In this document: in pieces, positions 1-8,190 of the stretch
Position numbering within the stretch: position 1 is the stretch's first letter
Layout of the letters: each line of letters starts with the position of its first letter
DNA from: Chamaelirium japonicum
Taxonomy: Eukaryota > Streptophyta > Magnoliopsida > Liliales > Melanthiaceae
Length of the DNA stretch: 64,000 bases
Direction of reading: 5' to 3'
NCBI GenBank assembly: GCA_947650365.1
Contig: OX393549.1
Location: forward strand, 30,905,209-30,969,208
Translations under genes and position numbers: made by a program
Notes under the pieces: model-generated
Told to the model about the DNA's origin: nothing
Seen by the model: the letters and a program-made list of their open reading frames with translations, nothing else
Database searches by the model: none

Positions 1-172
1 TCGCTCAGGAGCTCGCCTAGCTCGCGCATGAGCTCGCCTAGCTCGCTCAGGAGCTCGCCCATGCTCTCGCATGAGCTCGCCTAGCTCGCGCAGGAGCTCG
101 CCCATGTTCGCTCAGGAGCTCGTCTAGCTCGCGCAGGAGCTCGCCCATGCTCGCTCAGGAGCTCGCCCAGAC
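1..172 (+). repeat. ~21-22-bp GAGCTC-rich subrepeats in the element 1 5' LTR
   Basis: Degenerate tandem units built on AGGAGCTCGCC and AGCTCGC run from the window edge to about position 172, in U3 upstream of the TATA box. The same block is at 11880-12052 in the 3' LTR. Each unit contains the palindrome GAGCTC. An enhancer-like role is possible but inferred only from position. Confidence 0.8.
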
Positions 173-455
173 CCCTGTTTATCGAAGAGTTTGCTCCCGC
201 GAGGTCCGACTCTTGATAAAAACGGACGAAGGGGCGGAGCAGTGCAGGGCGAGCTTGCCTTTGCTTTCTCCCAGAGACCTCCCAGACTTGAACATTCTAG
301 AATAGCCACCTGGCAGCGACAAGAAAGATGCTCTCCCACTCAAAACCACCTGGCAGGCTCGATGACAAAGAATGTCAGAGGTGCGAGTGCCAAGGACTGT
401 CAGAGGCCCACGCGAGCCAGATCGTGGGGGGTCTAGAAGGCGCTGGAAGAATCTC

Positions 456-494
456 CACGTGTCGGGCCACCATAGGCCGCCAATGTCTATAAAT
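456..494 (+). promoter_or_regulatory. LTR promoter of element 1: G-box and TATA box
   Basis: A CACGTG G-box (456-461) lies 26 bp upstream of a TATAAAT TATA box (488-494). The same pair is at 12337-12342 and 12369-12375 in the 3' LTR, and the TATA box is conserved in element 2. By the usual plant spacing, transcription would start near position 520. CACGTG is the core bound by plant bZIP and bHLH factors; control by them here is inferred. Confidence 0.7.
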
Positions 495-694
495 GCACAC
501 CCCCAGGCTCCAAAGTACGGGTTCGAATACCATTTCCCTACCACTTTGGTATACAACAGCTCGCCATTGTGCTACGGGAACTGACTTGAGCGTCGGAGGG
601 TCTGCGCTCCTAAGGGAGCCAGCCGTTCTCACGTTCTCTTTTCTTTTGTCTTGCAGGTGGCTCGCAAGGACCAGTGAAAAATCCCCCAAACATT

Positions 695-712
695 TGGCAC
701 CGTCTGTGGGAT
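695..712 (+). other. Primer binding site of element 1
   Basis: A tRNA-complementary site beginning TGGCACCGTCTGTGGG starts two bases after the LTR end, the standard place for minus-strand priming. Element 2 has TGGCGCCGTCTG, so element 1 appears to carry a G-to-A change at the fifth position. The first nine bases of the element 2 version fit the 3' end of tRNA-Asp, but the rest does not, so I do not assign the primer. Confidence 0.8.
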
Positions 713-781
713 CTCGACCGGTTCCTGCGAGAACGCCCACGACCGCACGGTTGAACGCCGTCGGCTCTCGTAAACCCAAAG

Positions 782-3283
782 ATGGCTCCGGCGACAAGGG
801 GACGCAGGCGGACGAGGGCCCGTATGGGGTCTGTGCACAGCGAACCCCCCGCTGAGACTCCCCAGCCCGTTGTCCCGCTCAGTGACCAGCTCCTGTTGGA
901 GATGTTGGCCACCCATCGGGCAATGATGGAGGAGTTGACGCGCTTGCGTCAGGCCCCGACGGCGAGCCGGCGATCGGGACCATCGAGGCTCGCATCCCTC
1001 GCGCGACCTCCCGTCTCGTCGCGTCTGCCCACGACCGTACCAGTGCGGCGAACTTCCCGCCCGGAACCCCCGGTTGAGAGGACGGCCGTGCGTGGAGCGA
1101 AGGAGACCCCACTCACAAGGTTACAGAAGCTTGTAACCCAGCGGTCTAGCAACCAGGCGACCTCGCATGTGACCATCCCTCGCCGCCGTAGCCGGAGCGT
1201 CGACTCTGACGGGTCGGAGGCAAGGTCTCAAGAGAGGGATCGCGACCCGCGCCATCGGCGACGAGGGAAAGAGCCCGCGGTGGCTATACCTTCCGAACCT
1301 CGAGAGGCGACGGCCTCCCATAGACCAACCGCCACGCTGAAGGGATCCACGGGTGAGCAGCCAGGAGGCCGCCGATCGGTGGCCCCCGAGGGTCGCCGCG
1401 GGGTGGATCTGAACCTCCCTAGAGGGAGTGCACACGGCCGCCTAGGACCTGCACAGCCGCCTTTGGGATTTCTCCCCGGGCACTGGCAGCGATCTAGTGC
1501 GCCAGTGGATTTACTAGAGGATCTCGCCGCCCACGGAGGAAGCTCGCCCTTCACCAGCGAGGTCCACCAAGGGGGTTTTCCGAACCATTGGACCCCCCCG
1601 AAGTTTGTTTTGTTCGACGGGTCGCAAGATCCTGTTGACCATCTCTTGGCCTACAGAAAGCTTCTATTTTTCCGGGACCAGGACCACGTCTTGTGCCGAG
1701 CGTTCCCGAGCAGTCTGACCGGATCGGCGTTGAATTGGTTCCACAAGTTGCCGTCCAGCGTGATTCCCGACTTTCCAACTCTCTCTAGGCTATTCCTGGA
1801 GCAGTATCGCTGCAATAGGCAGCCCCCGAAGAGGATCGAGTCTCTGTTTACTTTAGCCATGGAAGCTCGCGAAACGCTCCGGTGCTTCGCAACGCGATTC
1901 CGAAGCGCCTACCTCGCTCTGGAAGACGCGGCGGGCCAGGATCGTACCGTGGTGAGTGCTTTCAGAAGCGCCCTCCCCGAGGGGGGCAAGCTTCACGACG
2001 CCTTAGTGATCAAGGACCCTCGCACAATGGTTGAACTATTCGCCCTGGTCCAGCAACACATCAAGCTCGAAGATGCGGTGCTAGATCGGAAGGGAAAGGC
2101 AGTGGAGCAGCGACCTCCCCCGGTTCTGCGACCTCTTGTCGTTAAGGCCGTGGAGAGGAGGGAGGTGCCACTTACGGTACCTTTGCCCGGACCGTCCGCA
2201 GCTCTTGCAGTACAGCCCGCTGAAGCCCCCACGGCGGTCGCTGGAAGGCCGGCGAACTGGCGCCTGCCTCCGGGACCCGTGGAGCGGGACTTCACCGTGC
2301 TGACCCACTCGCCGGGACAAATCTTCCATCAGATTCGGAATGAGCCTTTCTTCCAGTACCCGCCACCCCTACAGATCGGAGAGCTCGGCTCTACCGACAA
2401 CTCGCGGCGGTGCGCTTTTCATCGAAGCCCTGGGCATCACACTAATAGATGCCGGGCTCTGAAGAACCACCTGGAGGATTTGGTCGCCTTGGGGCACTTG
2501 AACCAATTTATCTCGCCCCCGAGGAGGTTCGAGGTGATTCCAGAACGAGCCCCTCGGGTGGGAGATCGCCCAGGACTCGCGGAGCCCGCCCTACCTCCGC
2601 CTCCCCCGGGAGGACCGACGATCTGCCACACCATTAGCGGACGGCTGAGCGGCCCGAGATCTAGTAACGAAGCCCGCCGACGAGTCAGGGAGATGGAGCG
2701 GGCGCAGAAGGTATTTTCCGTCTCGCTAACTCCTACTTTACTCCGAGCACCAAGGGTGGAAGCCCGCGATTTCCTCTGGTTTTCGGAAGATGACATGACT
2801 GGGGTCGTCACGCCCCACAATGACCCCCTCGTCATACGCCTGATGATGGCTAACATCGAGGTGAGGCGAGCTCTGGTTGATTCGGGGAGCGCCGTTGACA
2901 TCCTTTTTCTGTCGGCCTACCTGCGAATGGGGTTGAGACTTGCCGACCTGTCTCCCTCGACGAGCTACCTCAGCGAATTCACCGGTGAGGTCGCCAAAGT
3001 GGCAAGAGAGATAACCCTTACCGTGACCGTGGGCCCGAAGGCTCGCCAAGTCCGCTTCGCGGTAGTGGACGAGAATTCCGCCTTTAATGCCATCCTTGGG
3101 CGGCCTTGGCTAAGGCAGATGAAGGCGGTATCTTCACCCAACCATCAGGCCCTCAAATTCCCAACCACGAGCGGGGTCGTAGTTATTCGGGGGGATCAGG
3201 TAACCACAACTAGGTGTGAGCAGGATGTTCCTCACCTCATGGACATGGAGGTCGCCGAGGCCAAGAGGCCCGCACCCTCCTAG
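782..3283 (+). CDS. gag-pro: Gag-protease polyprotein, intact
   Basis: This is an open 833-residue frame from an ATG with A at -3 to a TAG. The N-terminus is basic and Arg/Pro-rich. A retrotransposon Gag domain covers about residues 270-430, with typical FDGSQDP, ALNWF and LEQYR segments. A Cys-His knuckle-like motif (CAFH...HHTNRC, residues ~544-557) would bind RNA. The aspartic protease has its active-site D-S-G at residue 700 and ends near ILGRPWL (~residue 775). Gag would form the particle and the protease would cut the polyprotein. The frame continues directly into pol after the TAG. This is the only main coding unit in either element without a disabling change that I can see. Confidence 0.93.
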   Translation: MAPATRGRRRTRARMGSVHSEPPAETPQPVVPLSDQLLLEMLATHRAMMEELTRLRQAPTASRRSGPSRLASLARPPVSSRLPTTVPVRRTSRPEPPVERTAVRGAKETPLTRLQKLVTQRSSNQATSHVTIPRRRSRSVDSDGSEARSQERDRDPRHRRRGKEPAVAIPSEPREATASHRPTATLKGSTGEQPGGRRSVAPEGRRGVDLNLPRGSAHGRLGPAQPPLGFLPGHWQRSSAPVDLLEDLAAHGGSSPFTSEVHQGGFPNHWTPPKFVLFDGSQDPVDHLLAYRKLLFFRDQDHVLCRAFPSSLTGSALNWFHKLPSSVIPDFPTLSRLFLEQYRCNRQPPKRIESLFTLAMEARETLRCFATRFRSAYLALEDAAGQDRTVVSAFRSALPEGGKLHDALVIKDPRTMVELFALVQQHIKLEDAVLDRKGKAVEQRPPPVLRPLVVKAVERREVPLTVPLPGPSAALAVQPAEAPTAVAGRPANWRLPPGPVERDFTVLTHSPGQIFHQIRNEPFFQYPPPLQIGELGSTDNSRRCAFHRSPGHHTNRCRALKNHLEDLVALGHLNQFISPPRRFEVIPERAPRVGDRPGLAEPALPPPPPGGPTICHTISGRLSGPRSSNEARRRVREMERAQKVFSVSLTPTLLRAPRVEARDFLWFSEDDMTGVVTPHNDPLVIRLMMANIEVRRALVDSGSAVDILFLSAYLRMGLRLADLSPSTSYLSEFTGEVAKVAREITLTVTVGPKARQVRFAVVDENSAFNAILGRPWLRQMKAVSSPNHQALKFPTTSGVVVIRGDQVTTTRCEQDVPHLMDMEVAEAKRPAPS

Positions 3284-3289
3284 CAATTA
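3281..3289 (+). promoter_or_regulatory. Leaky stop signal UAG CAA UUA between gag-protease and pol
   Basis: The gag-protease frame stops at TAG (3281-3283) followed at once by CAA TTA. The same frame then stays open into RT. UAG-CAR-YYA is the established readthrough context of tobamoviruses. The nine bases and the in-frame continuation are identical in element 2 (31782-31790). I infer that a fraction of ribosomes read through to make Gag-Pro-Pol. Confidence 0.8.
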
Positions 3290-6200
3290 CCGCCCGATAC
3301 GAGCGAGCTCCTGGGGAGCCCGCTGGGGGCCTCCTCGCCTAAGTCCCCTACTCCATCCTCGGGTGGAAGCGGTGTGGATCTTAAGTTGGAGAAAGGTCGC
3401 CTAACAACCCCCAAGAGAGGAAGTTTTCCAGTTGCCGAACCACTTCAAGAGATCGACATTAGCGACAAAGAAGGGCCGAGAATTGTTAGTCTCGGGACCT
3501 CGTTAACCGAGGGCGAGGTCCTGGCCATAATCAACTTGCTCAAGGAATACCGCGACGTATTCGCCTGGAGCTTCGCGGACATGCCAGGGATTGACCCGGA
3601 GGTTGCCTGTCATCGTCTGCACACCGTGAAGGAGTTCCCGCCGGTCAAGCAGAAAGCTCGGCATATACCTGCTGCGAAATCCATCGCATTGGCGGCAGAG
3701 ATAGACAAGCTAGAGCGAGCTGGCTTCATACGCAAGGCGCACTTCCCCGAGTGGATCTCCAATATCGTGGCGGTGCCCAAGAAGAGCGGAGCGGTCAGAG
3801 TGTGCATTGACTTCTCCGACCTCAATAAGGCATGCCCGAAGGACGGTTTTCCTCTTCCACGGATAGGCGCACTGGTCGATGCAGCTGTTAGGTTCCGGGC
3901 TCTATCTTTTATGGATGGATACTCAGGGTATAACCAGATACCCCTCCACCCCGAGGATCAGGAGAAGACCGCCTTCTACTCTGGAGCGGGCTACCAGAAG
4001 CTATACTGCTATCGAGTGATGCCTTTCGGACTTAAGAACGCCGGAGCGACCTACCAAAGGTTAGTCACTCAGATGTTTAAAAATCAGATCGGCAGAAATG
4101 TCGAGGTTTATGTTGACGACCTTCTGGTAAAGAGTCGAGAGCGAGGAGGGCATGTCGCCGACCTCCGCGAAACCTTCAAAATACTAAGAAAGTACCAAAT
4201 GAGGCTGAACCCGGCGAAGTGCGCATTCGGGGTGACTTCGGGGAAATTCCGTGGGTACCTGGTCACCCACAGGGGGATCGAGGCCGACCCTGGGCAAATC
4301 CGAGCACTTGTCGAAATGCCCGCACCAAGAACCCGGCAGGAAGTCCAGAGATTGAGCGGGCGAATCGCCGCGCTCAATCGGTTTATATCCAAATCCTCAG
4401 ACAATTGCCGACCTCTTTTTGAGGTGCTGCGAAAAGGAGCGAGCATTTATTGGGATGAAAAATGCGAGCGCGCCTTTCAGAAGATAAAGGACTATCTGGC
4501 GAGCCCGCCGATCCTAGCGGCACCAAAAGATGGCGCCGAGCTTGGCGTATATCTCGCGGTCACGGAGAGTGCAGTAAGCGGGGTCCTTGTAGTGGAAGAA
4601 GCAAAGGTAGAGCGGCCTGTCTACTTTGTGAGCCACACGATGCTTCCCGCCGAGCTCAGGTATCGACCAATCGAGAAGGTTGCATTGGCCTTGGTCCTTA
4701 CCGCGAGAAAGCTTCACCCCTACTTCTCGGCGCACACCGTCAAAGTCATCACAGAGCACCCCCTGAAGAGCGCGCTCTCCAGGCCTTCGGTAGCCGGCAG
4801 GTTGTATCGATGGTCTGCCGAGCTCGCCGCCTATGGTTTGGAGTATGTCCCTCGAGTTGCTGTCAAAGGGCAGGCTCTCGCCGATTTCTTGGCGGACTTC
4901 CCCATAGAAGAGCCAGTCCAGTACCAGGAGGATGAGCCAACTGAGGCACACCCTGGGAAGGCGAGGTTCTTGGACAACCAAGGCGAGCTTCCTCCAGCTG
5001 AGCGTTCAGAGGTGGCGGGCTGGGAATTATTCGTTGATGGATCCTCCAACGCTTTGGGGGCTGGGATCGGGGTCGCACTGATCGCCCAGTCAATACTTCT
5101 GGAGAAATCAGTACGGCTGGATTTCGCTGCTACCAACAATGAGGCAGAATATGAGGCGCTGCTGGCTGGTTTGGAGCTCGCTCAAGAGGTAGGCGCCAAA
5201 CGCTTGAAAGTCTTTAGTGATTACCAGCTAATTATTTGCCAAATCAATGGGGAGTACGCCTCCCGGGATGCACGAATGGCGGGCTACGTAGATCTAGTAA
5301 AGGGCAAGGCCGCGGAGTTCGAAAAGATCTCTTTCGAGCAAATTCCGCGAGCCGATAATAAGCGAGCTGATGCCTTGGCAAACGCCACCTCCCTGCTGAG
5401 AACATCAGAAGCTCGCCAGATTCTAATCGAGGTCCAAAATCAGTCTCGGCTCCAAATGATGGAGCCCGCTGTTAACCAAGTTTCTGCCGACGTATCACCC
5501 GGCGGGTGGATCGCTCCCATTCTTCGTTTTCTTCAGAAGGGCGAGCTTCCAGAAGGAAGAGAGGAAGCCCGGCGAGTGGAGAAATGCGCTGGTCGCTATC
5601 TCATTCGCTGGGATCACCTTTTTCGAAGATCTTTTGGCGGGCCGAATCTTCATTGCATCGAGAGCCCGGAGACCGAAGAAGCACTGAATTGCATCCACTC
5701 TGGCGAGCTGGGAAACCACGCTGGTGGGCGATCTCTAGCTGCGAAAGTACGAAGGCAAGGGTACTGGTGGCCCACTCTGGAGCAAGACGCTTTGAAGGTC
5801 GCCCAGAGGTGCATCCAATGCCAGAAGCACGCCACGACGAATCATATGCCCGCAGAAGAACTGCACCCTCTGGCGAGCCCCTGGCCTTTCCAGCAATAGG
5901 GGTTGGACATTGTGGGACCTTTCCCTGTGTCAGCCCGGCAGAAGAAATTCATCTTAGTAGCTACGGACTACTTCACCAAATGGTTGGAAGCGGTCCCGCT
6001 AGCTAAAATTGGTGAGAAGCAAGTAAAGGACTTCCTTTGGAAGAATATCTTCTGCCGCTTTGGGCTGCCCCGAGTGCTAATCACCGACAATGGTCGCCAG
6101 TTCGACAATCGCTTGATCAGAAGATTTTGTGTTGAATATGGGGTCGACCTAAGGTTCTCGTCCCCAAGGTACCCTTAAAGCAACGGGCAAGCTGAAGCTA

Positions 6201-6742
6201 CGAACCGTGTAATCCTAGACAACCTCAAGAAAAGGTTGGAAGGAAAGAAAGGACTGTGGGAGCAGGAGCTTGACGGCGTGCTATGGGCTTATCGTACCAC
6301 TACACGTCGCTCGACCAACGAATCGCCTTTCAGCCTAACTTACGGGTGTGAAGCGGTGCTACCCATCGAAGCCGAGCTGCCGACCGAAAGAAAGCTCGCT
6401 GCAGATGAGGTCGATAATGACGCTCTGCTCGCCGAATCCCTCGATTAGCTCGAAGAGAGACGAGAGCACGCCAATCTACACCTCGCCGGGTACAGGCAAG
6501 AAATGAAGCGCGCCTACGACAAAAGAGTCTGCCATCGGGCATTCAAGGCCGGGGACATGGTGATGAGAAAGGTGTTCGCAAATACGCAGGAGTCTAATGC
6601 AGGGAAGCTCGTGGCGAACTGGGAAGGCCCCTACGTAATACGCGAAGCGCGAGGCTCGGGGGCTTACCAGTTGATGACCGCTGAAGGCGACCTGTTAGAG
6701 CGACCTTGGAATACTTTGCACCTTCGCAAATTTTATGCATAG
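3284..6742 (+). pseudogene. pol: Pol polyprotein (RT, RNase H, second RNase H, integrase) with three nonsense codons
   Basis: One frame runs from just after the gag-protease UAG to TAG at 6740-6742. RT includes the IDFSDLNKACP segment and catalytic YVDD (4109-4120). An RNase H-type domain spans about 4510-4900. A second RNase H follows with FVDGSS (Asp codon 5036-5038), NNEAEYEAL and RADNKRADALA; such a dual arrangement is characteristic of Tat elements. Integrase has an HHCC zinc region (~5695-5830), the DDE residues (first Asp 5906-5908, TDNGRQF near 6083, GQAEATNR near 6190) and a WEGPYVI GPY/F motif near 6626; no chromodomain follows. The frame is interrupted at 5897-5899 (TAG), 6176-6178 (TAA) and 6446-6448 (TAG), all in the integrase region. 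Element 2 has sense codons at all three, and each difference is a single C-to-T or G-to-A change. RT and both RNase H domains remain open. Confidence 0.93.
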
Positions 6743-6850
6743 GGAATTTTGTAAATTATCTTCTGAAGTTATGAATGAACGATGGAGGTTTCAACAAAGA
6801 ATTTAACTCGGAAGCTCGGCGTTGCAAGAGCTCGCTTGATCTACAAGGTA

Positions 6851-7127
6851 GTCCGCCGTTGTGCGGACTTAAAGCAAGACCGAGATCCTTAGAGGCAGCC
6901 AGTGGGCGACCTTGAGTTTCCCGGGGCAGTCCGCCGTTAAGCGGACTTAAAGCAAGACCGGGATCCTCAGAGGTAGCCAGTGGGCGACCTTGAGCTTCCC
7001 GGGGTAGTCCGCCGTTGTGCGGACTTAAAGCAAGACCGGGATCCTCAAAGGCAGCCAGTGGGCGACCTTGAGCTTCCCGGGGAAGTCCGCTGCCAAGTGG
7101 ACTCTAAACCTAACCAGGATCCTTCGC
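6851..7127 (+). repeat. 78-bp tandem repeats with hairpin (3 units plus partial)
   Basis: Units start at 6851, 6929, 7007 and, partial and diverged, 7085; the period is exactly 78 bp. Each begins with the hairpin GTCCGC-loop-GCGGAC (6-bp stem, 6-base loop). The loop varies between units while the stem is kept, and the last unit keeps pairing through a G-U wobble. Because 78 is a multiple of three, a 26-residue repeat stays open on the plus strand; I do not regard it as a gene. Confidence 0.9.
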
Positions 7128-7270
7128 GTTCACCTGCCATGAACGGAAGCATCCTAGCATTGGCATACCCCTCGAAGGGCGAGCCCGCCGAACAGGATCA
7201 TCGAGAGAAATTAACCGAGCAGGGGGTAGCTAGCACTTATTAGTTTCCTTTAAAAATAAAAATGGTTCAA

Positions 7271-7335
7271 GTCTCTGAGTGTAGGGAAGTTTTTGAAATC
7301 GTTTGGTTTGCTTATCGTTTTCCGGGCTCAGAGAC
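7271..7335. repeat. 9-bp inverted repeat in post-pol spacer
   Basis: GTCTCTGAG (7271-7279) and CTCAGAGAC (7327-7335) are perfect inverse copies around a 47-base loop. In element 2 the second arm has one change that leaves a G-U pair (35943-35951 and 35998-36006). Function unknown. Confidence 0.6.
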
Positions 7336-7499
7336 TAATTGCGTTTTTGCGAGCATGCCGAGTTTTTTGTTTGCATATACTTTAAAATAAAAAGGTTGAA
7401 TCGAATTAGCTGCCTCGCCCGGGGTATCACTCTCGAGATCGCTGCGAAACTCCTGAAGCGGACTCATGAGCAAGACAGAGAAAGAAGTAGAAACAAGCG

Positions 7500-7553
7500 G
7501 ACTCAAAAAGTATTCATTTCATTCATTGTTTAAAGATTACAAAGAGATACAGC
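7500..7553 (-). terminator. Candidate 3' UTR and poly(A) region of the antisense gene (element 1)
   Basis: Read on the minus strand, an AT-rich stretch directly downstream of the antisense stop contains TTTGTAATCTTTA and AATGAATGAA. A similar TTGTAATCTTTA follows the same gene in element 2. UGUA and AAUGAA-like elements are typical of plant poly(A) regions. The actual cleavage site cannot be seen. Confidence 0.35.
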
Positions 7554-8105
7554 CTAAGCTGGGCCCGCGCCAGCGCCCTCGTCGTCGCCGCCGCACTTCC
7601 TCTTCTTCAACCTTTCGGCCTTGTATTTCTCGATGGCGTCCAGCGCGCCCTTCTTGAGAAGCTCGTCCAGCTGCGACTGGAGGCGCTCTCGCTGGGAGTT
7701 GAGGTCGCGAAGATGTGCCTCCTTCAGCACCGCGATCTCGTCCCGGGAGGCCGCCACCTGGCTGCGGAGCTCGACGATCTCTTTCTGGGCGGCCTCTTTG
7801 GCGTTGGTCGCCTCTTGTAGGTCCGCGACGGCGCGGGCATGGGCGTCTTTGACCGAGGCTAGCCCTGTGGTGAGAGTGGCAGCCCGCTGGCGCAGTTGGG
7901 CAACCTCTGTATCAACAGAGGCGGCCTGCTGGCGCAGCCGGTCCACCTCAGCTTGGAGCTCGCCGGATCGGTCCGCCTGATGAAGCTGATGGATATGCTC
8001 ATCTACTCTCCTCTCCGAGTTATGGAGAGTGTCATCGTAGAGGGCGATAGTATCCCCCGCCACGCCAGCGACCTCATCGGCGAGAGCCCGGCTGACCCGC
8101 TCCAC
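7554..8105 (-). CDS. Antisense gene, exon 2: coiled-coil C-terminus (element 1)
   Basis: The exon starts in phase 0 at GTG GAG (8105) directly after a splice acceptor and encodes 183 residues before the stop. It is rich in heptads (EVDRLRQQAAS, EVAQLRQRAAT, EIVELRSQVAA) that predict a long coiled coil over about residues 45-155 of the exon. The tail is basic (LKKRKC) and then acidic and Gly/Ala-rich, so a nuclear localisation signal is possible. Exon 2 itself has no internal stop here, unlike element 2. Function is unknown; a coiled coil suggests self-association. Confidence 0.8.
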   Translation of the reverse strand: MERVSRALADEVAGVAGDTIALYDDTLHNSERRVDEHIHQLHQADRSGELQAEVDRLRQQAASVDTEVAQLRQRAATLTTGLASVKDAHARAVADLQEATNAKEAAQKEIVELRSQVAASRDEIAVLKEAHLRDLNSQRERLQSQLDELLKKGALDAIEKYKAERLKKRKCGGDDEGAGAGPA

Positions 8106-8190
8106 CTATGGCAAAGTAAAACGGTGGAGTTAGAAGAAAATTGGAACAGGAAAGGGATGTAAGCCAAAGGAGCGCAGAGATAAATCTTAC
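8106..8190 (-). other. 85-bp intron in the antisense gene (element 1)
   Basis: On the minus strand the donor is GAG|GTAAGA (intron begins at 8190) and the acceptor is GCCATAG|GTGGAG (intron ends at 8106), with a CTAAC branch-point match at 8129-8133 about 25 bases before the acceptor. Removing the intron joins the exons in phase 0. Element 2 has a 73-bp intron of different sequence with the same donor, branch and acceptor. Confidence 0.85.

Larger units (their letters stand above)
1..692 (+). repeat. 5' LTR of element 1 (partial)
   Basis: This matches 11882-12573 without net indels. It ends in CCCCCAAACA, the imperfect inverse of the LTR start TGTTGGGGG, and the primer binding site follows. 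The visible part contains GAGCTC-rich subrepeats, a G-box, a TATA box and, near the end, a pyrimidine tract followed by TTGCAG. The U3 start is beyond the window edge. Confidence 0.95.
6743..7553. other. Post-pol noncoding spacer of element 1
   Basis: The spacer separates the pol stop from the 3' end of the antisense gene. It contains the 78-bp tandem repeats, then an AT-rich stretch (about 7240-7400) with an inverted repeat, then the likely 3' UTR of the antisense gene. I see no gene in it. Confidence 0.8.

Noticed and set aside
693-712. Assignment of the primer to tRNA-Asp or tRNA-Met
   Set aside because: Only the first nine bases of the element 2 site fit tRNA-Asp, and the initiator tRNA-Met site would begin TGGTATCAGAGC.
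375-797. Minus-strand frames across the LTRs and early gag
   Set aside because: They recur in each LTR copy, lack domains, and cross the LTR end and the primer site.
6980-7243. Plus-strand frame with a 26-residue repeat in the 78-bp array (also 35418-35834)
   Set aside because: It stays open because the repeat period is a multiple of three. It has no recognisable domain, and its length simply follows unit number.
6743-7553. Envelope-like gene after pol
   Set aside because: No frame with a signal peptide or membrane segment is present on the plus strand; the space holds repeats and noncoding sequence.
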